From assembly GCA_964489735.1 (NCBI GenBank), contig CAZBAL010000027.1:1-21710 (forward strand): a stretch of 21,710 nucleotides of DNA, given 5' to 3'. Numbering within the stretch: the stretch's first letter is position 1; every line of letters begins with the position of its first letter. Shown one piece after another: positions 1 through 6,493 of the stretch. Origin of the DNA: Andreesenia sp964489735 (GTDB taxonomy: Bacteria > Bacillota > Clostridia > Tissierellales > Gottschalkiaceae). The notes below the pieces were generated by a model, which saw only the letters and a program-made list of their open reading frames with translations, made no database searches and was not told the DNA's origin. Position numbers and translations under genes: made by a program.

Positions 1-60
1 TATGCAGAATTCTATGAAACAGGAACCTCGTGACTTTAGTCATGAGAGGTTCAGGATAAG
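1..60 (+). mobile_element. Right end of an IS200/IS605-family (tnpB-type) element, partial
   Basis: This is the downstream edge of an insertion sequence whose body lies left of the window. An imperfect hairpin at 23-52 pairs GAACCTCGTGAC with GTCATGAGAGGTTC (one G.T pair, one bulged A) around a TTTA loop. Its core is the same as the hairpin at 21681-21700 in 18 of 20 bases. Subterminal hairpins at both ends on the same strand are typical of this family, as is overlap of the right-end hairpin with the tail of tnpB. The exact right boundary cannot be fixed; it lies somewhere between about 53 and 74. Confidence 0.7.
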
Positions 61-82
61 ATATGATTATGATAAGAGGTGA
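2..82 (+). CDS. C-terminal tail of a TnpB-like (IS1341-type) protein, partial at 5' end
   Basis: The frame is open from the window start to a TGA at 80-82. It reads MQNSMKQEPRDFSHERFR and then a few basic residues. TnpB proteins of IS605/IS1341 elements often end with an NSMKQE- or SVKQE-like tail running into the right-end hairpin, as here. Only 26 codons are visible, so none of the RuvC or zinc-finger residues can be checked. The last codons may lie outside the element. It could also be a decayed remnant. Confidence 0.5.
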   Translation: MQNSMKQEPRDFSHERFRIRYDYDKR

Positions 83-86
83 TATG

Positions 87-1469
87 ATGTTTTTTAAAAA
101 AATATACACTGATGGACTTGCACATGTTTCGTACATGGTGGGTGATAATGATGGCGACAGTATAGCGGTAATAGATCCTAGAAGAGATGTGCAGATATAT
201 ATTGATGAGGCTGTAAAAGAGAATAAAAGGATTACCCATATATTCGAAACTCACAGAAATGAAGATATAATATCAGGTTCACTGGAGCTATCGGAGGCAA
301 CAGGAGCTAGAGTTTTTATTTCTAAGTATGAAGATTTAGGATATGTATATGGGGAAGAGATAGGCGAATCGGATGAATTCAATATAGGGAGTATCAAAAT
401 AATTCCTATTCACACTCCAGGGCATACTTTAGGGCATCTCTCATACATGCTTTATAACAGAGAAGATGAACCTTATGCTGTTTTCACAGGAGATTCTCTA
501 TTCTATGGGGATGTTGGAAGAACTGATTTCTATGGGAAAGAGAATATCGAAAAAATGACAGGACTTATGTATGATAGCATATTTGACAAACTGTTTGAGC
601 TTGAAGACTATATACTGGTATATCCGGCTCACGGAGCTGGCTCAGCCTGTGGTGGAAAAATAGAAGATAGAGAAGCATCTACAATTGGTTACGAAAAAAA
701 TTATAACGAAGAAGTTTTAGTAAGTTCTAGAGAAGAATTTGTAGAAAGACACGGATATATGAGACTGAAGCCTCCATATTTTGACGATGTTGAAGTGGCA
801 AATGTTAAAGGAACTGATTATTTAGGAGATCACATAATACTAAATCCGACAAAAGTTTCTGAGATAGATGAATCCAAAAGGAATAAGATTATTGATATAA
901 GAAGGAAAGAGGCTTATATTGGGAAACATATACCGGGAAGCATAAATTTACCAGTATCGATTTTGAGTCAGTATGCAGGATGGATATATACGGAAGAAGA
1001 TGAAGTGTATCTCATGGCTGATGGAGTCTCAACTGATGAGCTATCTATGGCCTATTTCTCACTAAAAAGAATGGGAATAGACAAAATTACTGGAGTTTTA
1101 GGCAATAAAACCATCTATGATATGGAAAAAAGTGCTGAAGAGCTTGAAAGACTGAACTATATAGATGCCGGAGATTATGTAGAGAAAGTTAAGGATGGAA
1201 ATACATTCACTCTTGATGTCAGAAGAGAAGAAGAGCTTTTGGAAGAAGATAAATTAGGAGAAAGTGTAAATATTCCGGTTCAGCTATTGTCAAAAAAACT
1301 ATCGGAAGTTCCAAACCGTGAAAAGATGTTTGTTTTATGTGCTTCCGGTATCAGAGCTACTTTAGCGGCCTCTATATTAAAATCTGCAGGAATAGATGCT
1401 ACAATAGTATCTGGTGGGATGAAAGCAGTGACAAGATATAGAGAGAATGATGTTGACCAAAAAAATTAA
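87..1469 (+). CDS. MBL-fold protein with two C-terminal rhodanese domains; variant metal site
   Basis: 460 aa, with the architecture of CstB/ETHE1-like persulfide-handling proteins: metallo-beta-lactamase fold (about 1-225), a first rhodanese-like domain (about 242-350) and a second one (about 360-455). MBL signatures visible are HTPGHT (H113), TGDS (D136) and PAHG (H182). The HxHxDH motif instead reads H56-R-N58-E-D60-I. By comparison with human ETHE1 (iron ligands H79, H135, D154), the first ligand is Asn here. Rhodanese 1 has no Cys at its loop (MADGVST), so it is probably structural; rhodanese 2 has C418 in CASGIRA. I start at 87 because AGAGGTG at 75-81 fits that ATG and the ATG at 63 lies upstream of it. 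An oxygen-dependent dioxygenase is unlikely; a sulfur-transfer or hydrolase role is inferred. IS sequence ends just upstream. Confidence 0.85.
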   Translation: MFFKKIYTDGLAHVSYMVGDNDGDSIAVIDPRRDVQIYIDEAVKENKRITHIFETHRNEDIISGSLELSEATGARVFISKYEDLGYVYGEEIGESDEFNIGSIKIIPIHTPGHTLGHLSYMLYNREDEPYAVFTGDSLFYGDVGRTDFYGKENIEKMTGLMYDSIFDKLFELEDYILVYPAHGAGSACGGKIEDREASTIGYEKNYNEEVLVSSREEFVERHGYMRLKPPYFDDVEVANVKGTDYLGDHIILNPTKVSEIDESKRNKIIDIRRKEAYIGKHIPGSINLPVSILSQYAGWIYTEEDEVYLMADGVSTDELSMAYFSLKRMGIDKITGVLGNKTIYDMEKSAEELERLNYIDAGDYVEKVKDGNTFTLDVRREEELLEEDKLGESVNIPVQLLSKKLSEVPNREKMFVLCASGIRATLAASILKSAGIDATIVSGGMKAVTRYRENDVDQKN

Positions 1470-1495
1470 TAATGATAGAATTAAGAGTCTTAAAT

Positions 1496-1523
1496 AATCA
1501 CTGATCATATATGATTAGTGATT
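1496..1523. terminator. Hairpin after the MBL-rhodanese gene, possible weak terminator
   Basis: AATCACTGATCA and TGATTAGTGATT form a 12-bp stem (one G.T pair) around a TATA loop, 27 bases after the stop codon. The run of T after the stem is only three long, so intrinsic termination would be weak. It could instead be an operator or an mRNA-stabilising end. Confidence 0.4.
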
Positions 1524-1540
1524 TGAAAAGGAATAGAATA

Positions 1541-1585
1541 ACAGACAGTTCATTCGTACCATCCTGTCTATAAATAAAACTAGGA
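1541..1585 (+). promoter_or_regulatory. preQ1-I riboswitch aptamer
   Basis: P1 pairs AGACAG (1543-1548) with CTGTCT (1564-1569). The loop contains TTC and GTACC, and an A-rich tail ending AAAACTAGG follows directly. As I recall it, the B. subtilis que leader aligns base for base at the same key places: AGA-GG-TTC..CTAC..CC-TCTATAAA..AACTA-GG. The tail GG can pair with a CC in the loop to give the H-type pseudoknot. It sits just before the genes that make preQ1, where the class is known to act. Confidence 0.85.
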
Positions 1586-1590
1586 CATCT

Positions 1591-1607
1591 TGGGCAGTTT
1601 ATGCCCA
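1591..1607 (+). other. Small hairpin between aptamer and terminator
   Basis: TGGGCA (1591-1596) pairs with TGCCCA (1602-1607) around GTTTA. It separates the aptamer from the terminator hairpin, leaves the proposed antiterminator strands (1556-1564 and 1618-1626) free, and would bring them closer together. Its role is inferred. Confidence 0.5.
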
Positions 1608-1614
1608 TTTATAT

Positions 1615-1644
1615 GATGGACGGTACAAGTCCATCTTTTTTTTT
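1615..1644 (+). terminator. Riboswitch-controlled intrinsic terminator before queD
   Basis: A perfect 7-bp stem, GATGGAC (1615-1621) with GTCCATC (1629-1635), is followed by nine T (1636-1644). It lies between aptamer and first gene, so it acts as an attenuator. A rival pairing exists: GTACCATCC (1556-1564) with GGACGGTAC (1618-1626), 8 of 9 pairs. It would open both P1 of the aptamer and this terminator. Confidence 0.85.
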
Positions 1645-1703
1645 GCTTTTTCAAAGGATATTTGTTTTAAAATAATTTGAGATTTAGAAAGGTAGAGTTC
1701 ATT

Positions 1704-2126
1704 ATGTATAGCTTAAGAACGGAGAATAGCTTTGATTCAGCTCATTTTCTGCATCAGTATGACGGGAAATGCAGTAATATACACGGTCATAGGTGGAGAG
1801 TAATAATAGAGATAAAGGGAGAAAAATTGGACTCTGAAGGTCAGGAAAGAGGAATGCTGGTTGACTTTGGAGTGCTCAAAAAAGACCTAAAAGAAGAAGT
1901 AGATAAATTAGACCATGCACTTATCGTAGAGGAGAACTCAATGAAAAAAGAGCTCTTGGAAATGCTGAGAGATTCAAATTTCAATGTCATTGAGATTCCA
2001 TTCAGACCAACAGCTGAAAATATGGCATATTATTTTTATGAGGTCATGAGAGAACGCGGTTACAATGTGAAAGAGGCGACTGTATATGAGACGCCAAATA
2101 ACAGTGCTACTTACTGTGAGGATTAG
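1704..2126 (+). CDS. queD: QueD, 6-carboxy-5,6,7,8-tetrahydropterin synthase
   Basis: 140 aa, the usual size. It converts 7,8-dihydroneopterin triphosphate to 6-carboxy-tetrahydropterin, the first dedicated step to 7-deazaguanines. Zinc-binding histidines H14 (SAHFL), H27 and H29 (IHGHRW) are present, as is C23 in GKCSNIHGH, the catalytic Cys of the family. The later DHALI and PTAENMAYYFYE motifs are also typical of this fold. I start at ATG 1704, preceded by GAAAGG at 1687-1692; an upstream in-frame TTG at 1677 has no ribosome site. First gene of queD-queE-queC-queF, two bases ahead of queE. Transcription should be shut off by preQ1 through the upstream riboswitch. No GTP cyclohydrolase (folE) lies in the window, so its substrate must come from elsewhere. 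Confidence 0.93.
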   Translation: MYSLRTENSFDSAHFLHQYDGKCSNIHGHRWRVIIEIKGEKLDSEGQERGMLVDFGVLKKDLKEEVDKLDHALIVEENSMKKELLEMLRDSNFNVIEIPFRPTAENMAYYFYEVMRERGYNVKEATVYETPNNSATYCED

Positions 2127-2128
2127 TT

Positions 2129-2797
2129 ATGGAAAAATATAGAGTTGTAGAGAAATTCGTAAGTATTAATGGTGAAGGGACTAAAGCGGGTCAGTTAACT
2201 GCATTTATAAGATTTAAGGGCTGTAATCTGAACTGTTCATATTGCGATACTGAGTGGGCAAATATAGAAACAGCTGAATACGAAGAGATGAGCCCTGAGC
2301 AGCTTAAAGACTGGGTGTTATCTACTGGAGTTGTGAATGTAACCGTGACAGGTGGAGAGCCTTTACTACAGAGAAATATTAACGAGCTTTTTAAAATGTT
2401 ATCTGTCAATGGAGTAGAAGTGGAAGTTGAAACTAATGGGTCTATAGACATAAAGTCAGCCGTAGAGCTCGGTGATTTAAGTCCTTCACTTACAGTTGAC
2501 TATAAGCTTCCAAGTAGTGGAATGGAAAGGGATATGAATACAGATAATTATAGGTTTTTAAGAAGAAAGGATACGGTTAAGTTTGTAATAGGTTCCGAAG
2601 AAGACCTGATTAAGACCCATGAGATAATTAGAGAGTTCAGTCTGACTGAAAAGTGCAGTGTTTATCTATCTGCTGTTTTTGGCGAGATTGAACCTAAGAG
2701 AATAGTTGAATATATGATTGAAAACAAGATGAACCATGTGAATTTTCAGTTGCAGATGCATAAATTCATATGGGATCCTGATATGAAGGGTGTGTAA
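2129..2797 (+). CDS. queE: QueE, 7-carboxy-7-deazaguanine synthase (radical SAM)
   Basis: 222 aa. It rearranges 6-carboxy-tetrahydropterin to 7-carboxy-7-deazaguanine using SAM, Mg2+ and a 4Fe-4S cluster. The cluster motif C32-NLN-C36-SY-C39 has CX3CX2C spacing, and the SAM-contact motif TGGEP lies at 74-78. The N-terminus (FVSINGEGTKAGQ) and the short C-terminal half fit the clostridial QueE subfamily, which differs from the shorter E. coli-type core. Start codon two bases after the queD stop, with GTGAGGAT inside queD as ribosome site, implying translational coupling. Followed by queC after two bases. Confidence 0.92.
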   Translation: MEKYRVVEKFVSINGEGTKAGQLTAFIRFKGCNLNCSYCDTEWANIETAEYEEMSPEQLKDWVLSTGVVNVTVTGGEPLLQRNINELFKMLSVNGVEVEVETNGSIDIKSAVELGDLSPSLTVDYKLPSSGMERDMNTDNYRFLRRKDTVKFVIGSEEDLIKTHEIIREFSLTEKCSVYLSAVFGEIEPKRIVEYMIENKMNHVNFQLQMHKFIWDPDMKGV

Positions 2798-2799
2798 GT

Positions 2800-3480
2800 A
2801 TGAAAACTATGGTCTTATTTAGCGGAGGGGTTGACAGCACAACATGTCTGGCCTTAGCTATAGATAAATATGGTAAAGAGAATGTTATAGCTCTTTCGAT
2901 ATATTACGGACAAAAACATGACAAGGAAATGAATGCAGCAAAAGCTGTGGTTGAGTACTATGGAGTGGAACATCTGACTATGGACTTATCTAAGATGTTT
3001 GAATTCTCGGACTGTTCACTTTTATCCCATTCTGATAAAGAAATTCCTCATCAATCATATGCAGAGCAGATTGAAGATGAGGGAGCAGAGACAGTGAGCA
3101 CTTATGTGCCATTCAGAAATGGACTTTTCCTATCTACAGCTGCGAGTGTGGCTCTTTCAAAGGGGTGTTCAGTAATATATTATGGGGCACATGCTGATGA
3201 TTCAGCAGGAAGTGCTTATCCAGACTGCTCAGAAGCGTTTTACAAATCTATGAATGATGCAATATATATAGGTAGCGGAAAGCAGCTAAAACTGGAAGCA
3301 CCTTTTGTAAATGAAAACAAGGCAGGTATAGTAAAAAAAGGTTTAGAGCTCAATATTCCATATGAACTGACATGGAGCTGCTACGAAGGTGGAAAGAGCC
3401 CGTGTGGAGAATGTGGCACATGTATTGATAGAATCAATGCATTTAAAGAAAATAATGAAGTGGATCCTCTTATGAAATAG
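2800..3480 (+). CDS. queC: QueC, 7-cyano-7-deazaguanine (preQ0) synthase
   Basis: 226 aa, full length. ATP-dependent enzyme that turns 7-carboxy-7-deazaguanine plus ammonia into preQ0. The PP-loop SGGVDS is at residues 8-13. The C-terminal zinc site is C194, C202, C205, C208 (WSCYEGGKSPCGECGTC), matching the family spacing. YVPFRNG at 102-108 and GAHADDSAGSAYPDC at 129-143 are characteristic substrate-loop motifs. Two bases after queE. The next gene in the pathway, queF, follows after a 94-base gap without a terminator. Confidence 0.95.
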   Translation: MKTMVLFSGGVDSTTCLALAIDKYGKENVIALSIYYGQKHDKEMNAAKAVVEYYGVEHLTMDLSKMFEFSDCSLLSHSDKEIPHQSYAEQIEDEGAETVSTYVPFRNGLFLSTAASVALSKGCSVIYYGAHADDSAGSAYPDCSEAFYKSMNDAIYIGSGKQLKLEAPFVNENKAGIVKKGLELNIPYELTWSCYEGGKSPCGECGTCIDRINAFKENNEVDPLMK

Positions 3481-3574
3481 GATTATATATAAAAAGATAG
3501 ATCAGGATTTAACAAAACATGGACTATAGATGGATATAGAATAAATGAAATCTATCCAGAAAGGAATTGGTAAT

Positions 3575-4066
3575 ATGAACAATAACGAGAGAGGTTCTGA
3601 TTTAACTCTGTTAGGAAATCAGAATACAAAGTACAGGGATGATTATGCACCGGAAGTGCTTGAAACGTTTGAAAATAAGCATCCGGATAATGATTATTTT
3701 GTGAAATTTAACTGCCCGGAATTTACTAGTCTCTGCCCGATGACGGGTCAGCCAGATTTTGCGACAGTTTATATATCATACGTTCCGAGTGAGAGAATGG
3801 TTGAGAGCAAGTCACTGAAACTTTATCTGTTCTCCTTCAGGAATCATGGAGATTTTCATGAGGACTGTATGAATATAATAATGAAAGATTTAATAGAGTT
3901 AATGGATCCTAAGTATATTGAAGTATGGGGTAAATTTACACCAAGAGGTGGGATTTCTATAGATCCTTACTGTAATTACGGGAAGCCAGGCACTAAATGG
4001 GAAGAAATTTCTTGGAATAGACTTTCAAACCATGATATGTATCCTGAGAAAGTGGACAACAGATAA
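3575..4066 (+). CDS. queF: QueF, NADPH-dependent 7-cyano-7-deazaguanine reductase (type I)
   Basis: 163 aa, the short (Bacillus-type, single-domain) form. It reduces the nitrile of preQ0 to the amine preQ1 with 2 NADPH. Catalytic C54 (FTSLCPMTGQPDF) and D61, the NADPH-motif segment around E77-SKSLK, and H95-E96 (FHEDC) match the B. subtilis residues C55, D62, H96 and E97 with an offset of one. I start at ATG 3575, which has AGAAAGGAA at 3558-3566; the in-frame ATG at 3545 has no ribosome site. It completes GTP-derived 7-deazaguanine to preQ1, the ligand of the riboswitch ahead of queD. tgt and queA are not in the window. Confidence 0.94.
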   Translation: MNNNERGSDLTLLGNQNTKYRDDYAPEVLETFENKHPDNDYFVKFNCPEFTSLCPMTGQPDFATVYISYVPSERMVESKSLKLYLFSFRNHGDFHEDCMNIIMKDLIELMDPKYIEVWGKFTPRGGISIDPYCNYGKPGTKWEEISWNRLSNHDMYPEKVDNR

Positions 4067-4105
4067 AGGTCATGGATATATAGTAATATAAAGTGATTTT
4101 ATAGG

Positions 4106-4132
4106 TTTGAAACAATCTATAATTATTTCAAA
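4106..4132. promoter_or_regulatory. Operator-like dyad over a TATAAT box, upstream of the rhodanese lipoprotein
   Basis: Arms TTTGAAACAAT (4106-4116) and ATTATTTCAAA (4122-4132) match in 10 of 11 positions around CTATA. A TATAAT lies at 4118-4123 in the centre. The decamer AATCTATAAT recurs at 4165-4174, again followed by a TTTCAAA. The arrangement suggests a repressor site over a promoter; no terminator-like T run follows. The regulator is unknown. Confidence 0.4.
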
Positions 4133-4167
4133 TACTGAGAAAACCTATTTGTATGATAGAATAAATC

Positions 4168-4173
4168 TATAAT
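4168..4173 (+). promoter_or_regulatory. Candidate -10 box for the rhodanese lipoprotein gene
   Basis: TATAAT lies 30 bases ahead of the start codon and 16 bases ahead of the GGGAGGT ribosome site at 4190-4196. No convincing -35 hexamer is seen at 16-18 bases upstream, so an activator or the upstream TATAAT at 4118 may be used instead. Confidence 0.35.
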
Positions 4174-4203
4174 ACAATTTCAAAATATTGGGAGGTATTT
4201 TTT

Positions 4204-4965
4204 GTGAAAAGATTTATCAAAAGTGCTTTAGTTGCATCTATGGTTGTGGTGGCTGCATTTTCAATGGTTGGATGTGGAGATACTTCATCTAATGATACTA
4301 AAACAGAAACTACAGATACTGTAGATACTACTGATGATAGTAGTGATAAAGCAGAAGTAAAAGCTATGAAAGGTGAAGAGCTTCAGAAACTTGTTGATGA
4401 CAACAAGGCTAAAGATGGGGTTCTAGTTATTGATGTTAGAGATGCTGAGGAGTATGAAGCAGGGCATATCAAGCATGCAATAAATATATCATCGGAAGAA
4501 ATAGAGTCTAAACTTTCAGATTTAGAGGAATATAAAGAAACTCCTATTATCCTATACTGTAACACTGGTAACAGAAGTGGAAAAGCTGCTGAGCTATTAG
4601 TGGAGAATGGATTTAAGGATGTTACAAATGCTGAAGGTGTTAAAGAGTATGATTATACACTTACTGAGTATGGCAATATAACAGCAGGTGAATTCCTGAA
4701 AAAAGCTAAAGATGATAATGTTCAAATTATTGATGTAAGACCTTCTGAAGACTTTGAAAAAGGGCATTTAGAAGGAGCTATAAATGTTCCATTTGACAAA
4801 GTTGAAGAAAATATAGACAAAGTGGACAAATCTAAAGAACAGTATGTTTACTGCTTTACAGGTAACAAGTCGGCAGAAGTTACTGAAACGCTGAAAGAAA
4901 AAGGGTATGACGCCACTAATGTTCTTGAAGGAACTAAGGAATACGACTACGAAATAGTTGAATAA
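4204..4965 (+). CDS. Tandem-rhodanese lipoprotein
   Basis: 253 aa. A signal peptide with lipobox SMVGC (lipid-carrying C24) is followed by an Asp/Thr/Ser-rich linker (about 25-52) and two rhodanese domains. Domain 1 (about 56-152) has IDVRDAEEYEAGHI and active-loop C119 in YCNTGNRS. Domain 2 (about 160-253) has IDVRPSEDFEKGHL and C217 in YCFTGNKS. Both loops carry a Cys and a similar end (GVKEYDY, GTKEYDY), so the gene looks like an internal duplication with both sites kept. GTG start at 4204 with GGGAGGT eight bases before. It should sit outside the membrane and accept or pass on sulfane sulfur, but the donor is not known. It probably has its own promoter and ends in the terminator at 4976-5010. 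Confidence 0.88.
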   Translation: MKRFIKSALVASMVVVAAFSMVGCGDTSSNDTKTETTDTVDTTDDSSDKAEVKAMKGEELQKLVDDNKAKDGVLVIDVRDAEEYEAGHIKHAINISSEEIESKLSDLEEYKETPIILYCNTGNRSGKAAELLVENGFKDVTNAEGVKEYDYTLTEYGNITAGEFLKKAKDDNVQIIDVRPSEDFEKGHLEGAINVPFDKVEENIDKVDKSKEQYVYCFTGNKSAEVTETLKEKGYDATNVLEGTKEYDYEIVE

Positions 4966-4966
4966 T

Positions 4967-5010
4967 AAAAAAAGAGCACTGGATTAAATATTCCAGTGCC
5001 TTTTCTTTTT
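4967..5010. terminator. Bidirectional terminator between the rhodanese gene and phoU
   Basis: GCACTGGA (4976-4983) pairs with TCCAGTGC (4992-4999). The plus strand then reads CTTTTCTTTTT. On the minus strand seven T follow (A run 4967-4973). It can end transcription from both converging genes. Confidence 0.85.
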
Positions 5011-5047
5011 GTGCATATAGTATATGTGTATATAAAAATATGAGGGA

Positions 5048-5692
5048 CTATGCTTGTTCTCCTGTAATCGAGTATTTAACCCATTCGCTAATATTTTCAG
5101 CATGATCTCCAACTCTTTCAAGATATTTTGCTATCATTAGAAAATCCACTGAAACTTCAGGGTTTCCAACTTCATTTCTGATATCACTTATGATGCTGTT
5201 TTTAATCTTATCGAAATATTCATCAACTTTATCATCGTGATTTTCAATTTTATTTACTATTTCCAGATCACTCGTTATAAAAGCTTTGATACTCTCTTCA
5301 ACCATCTCTATTGTAAGTGTTGCCATTGTGATAAGGTCATCAGTTATCGGTCTACCTTGTAGGTCTAGTATTCTAAGAGTAAGCTCTGAAATATCTGCAG
5401 CCTGATCACCGATTCTCTCTAAATCCACAATCATCTTCAAAGTAGCAGAAATAAATCTTAAGTCTTTAGCTACAGGCTGTTGTCTTAGAATGAGCCTAAG
5501 CGCTCTCTTTTCAATGTTTTTTTCCATTTCATTTATATCTTCATCATTCTGCATGATGAATTGAGCAATCTTTTTATCTTTTGTAATAAGTGCTTTAACA
5601 GATTGATCTATTCTGTTATTCACTAATTTACCCATTTCTATAAGTTCTTGGTTAAGCACTTCTATTTCTTCATCAAATTTACTTCTAACCAT
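5048..5692 (-). CDS. phoU: PhoU, phosphate-transport regulator
   Basis: 214 aa, standard length. All-helical protein of two PhoU repeats that links the Pst transporter to the PhoR sensor kinase and metal/phosphate homeostasis. The paired E-x2-GD-x2-E/D-type motifs are visible in each half: LERIGDQAADI in the first and LERVGDHAENI in the second. Start at 5692 with AGGAGA just upstream. Last gene of pstS-pstC-pstA-pstB-phoU, 51 bases after pstB, and ends before the bidirectional terminator. The PhoP/PhoR pair is not in the window. Confidence 0.95.
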   Translation of the reverse strand: MVRSKFDEEIEVLNQELIEMGKLVNNRIDQSVKALITKDKKIAQFIMQNDEDINEMEKNIEKRALRLILRQQPVAKDLRFISATLKMIVDLERIGDQAADISELTLRILDLQGRPITDDLITMATLTIEMVEESIKAFITSDLEIVNKIENHDDKVDEYFDKIKNSIISDIRNEVGNPEVSVDFLMIAKYLERVGDHAENISEWVKYSITGEQA

Positions 5693-5743
5693 AGTTTTAG
5701 TCTCCTATTATTAATTTTTTATTTCTTAAAAGATAGACAAGTA

Positions 5744-6493
5744 TTATCCGAATCTTCCAGTTATATAATCTTCAGTTCTTTGGTCTTCTGGAGTGGAGAA
5801 TAGTTTTTCCGTTTCATCAAATTCTATAAGTTCACCCATTAGGAAGAATCCAGTTTTATCGGAAACTCTTGTAGCCTGCTGCATATTGTGTGTAACCATT
5901 ACGATAGTATAATCTTTTTTAAGATCAGATACAAGGTCTTCGATTTTCGCAGTACTTATTGGGTCAAGTGCTGAAGTAGGCTCATCTAAAAGAATAACCT
6001 CTGGACTTACTGCAAGTGCTCTTGCGATACAGATTCTCTGCTGCTGTCCACCTGAAAGTGCTAATGCTGATTTCTTCAGATCATTCTTAACCTCATCCCA
6101 TATAGCACCTTGTCTTAAACTTCTTTCCACAATATCATCAAGAGTTGATTTGTCTTTTATCCCATGAGTTCTAGGTCCGTAGGCAATATTATCATAGATA
6201 CTCATTGGGAAAGGATTAGGCTTCTGAAAAACCATTCCCACTCTCATTCGCAACTCATAAACATCTATATTATCGAATATTTCCTTTTCATCCAGATAGA
6301 TATTTCCGTCATGTTTAAAGCCTTCAACTAGATCGTTCATTCTGTTTATACTCTTAAGCAGAGTAGACTTTCCGCATCCTGAAGGACCGATAAAAGCAGT
6401 AACTTCATTCTGAGGAATTATCATATTTATATCTTTTATTGCATGAAAGTCTCCATAATATGAGTTGAAGTTTTTGATTTCTAACTTATTCAT
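5744..6493 (-). CDS. pstB: PstB, phosphate ABC transporter ATP-binding subunit
   Basis: 249 aa. Cytoplasmic ATPase that powers high-affinity phosphate import. Walker A GPSGCGKST (36-44), Q-loop VFQKPNPFP (88-96), signature LSGGQQQR (146-153), Walker B with DEP (VILLDEPTSALDP from 166) and the switch His in MVTHNMQQA are all intact. NRMNDL after Walker A is characteristic of PstB. Its ATG overlaps the pstA stop by four bases (ATGA), implying coupled translation. Confidence 0.97.
   Translation of the reverse strand: MNKLEIKNFNSYYGDFHAIKDINMIIPQNEVTAFIGPSGCGKSTLLKSINRMNDLVEGFKHDGNIYLDEKEIFDNIDVYELRMRVGMVFQKPNPFPMSIYDNIAYGPRTHGIKDKSTLDDIVERSLRQGAIWDEVKNDLKKSALALSGGQQQRICIARALAVSPEVILLDEPTSALDPISTAKIEDLVSDLKKDYTIVMVTHNMQQATRVSDKTGFFLMGELIEFDETEKLFSTPEDQRTEDYITGRFG

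Noticed and set aside
63..89. ATG at 63 as start of the MBL-rhodanese gene
   Set aside because: The ribosome site AGAGGTG lies downstream of that ATG and fits the ATG at 87.
1704..4066. que genes as part of a 7-deazaguanine DNA modification (dpd) island
   Set aside because: queF and a preQ1 riboswitch point to queuosine; no dpd or restriction gene is present.
87..4965. A sulfur-metabolism operon containing the que genes
   Set aside because: The rhodanese genes flank the que block but a riboswitch terminator and a separate promoter region divide them; queuosine synthesis needs no sulfurtransferase at these steps.
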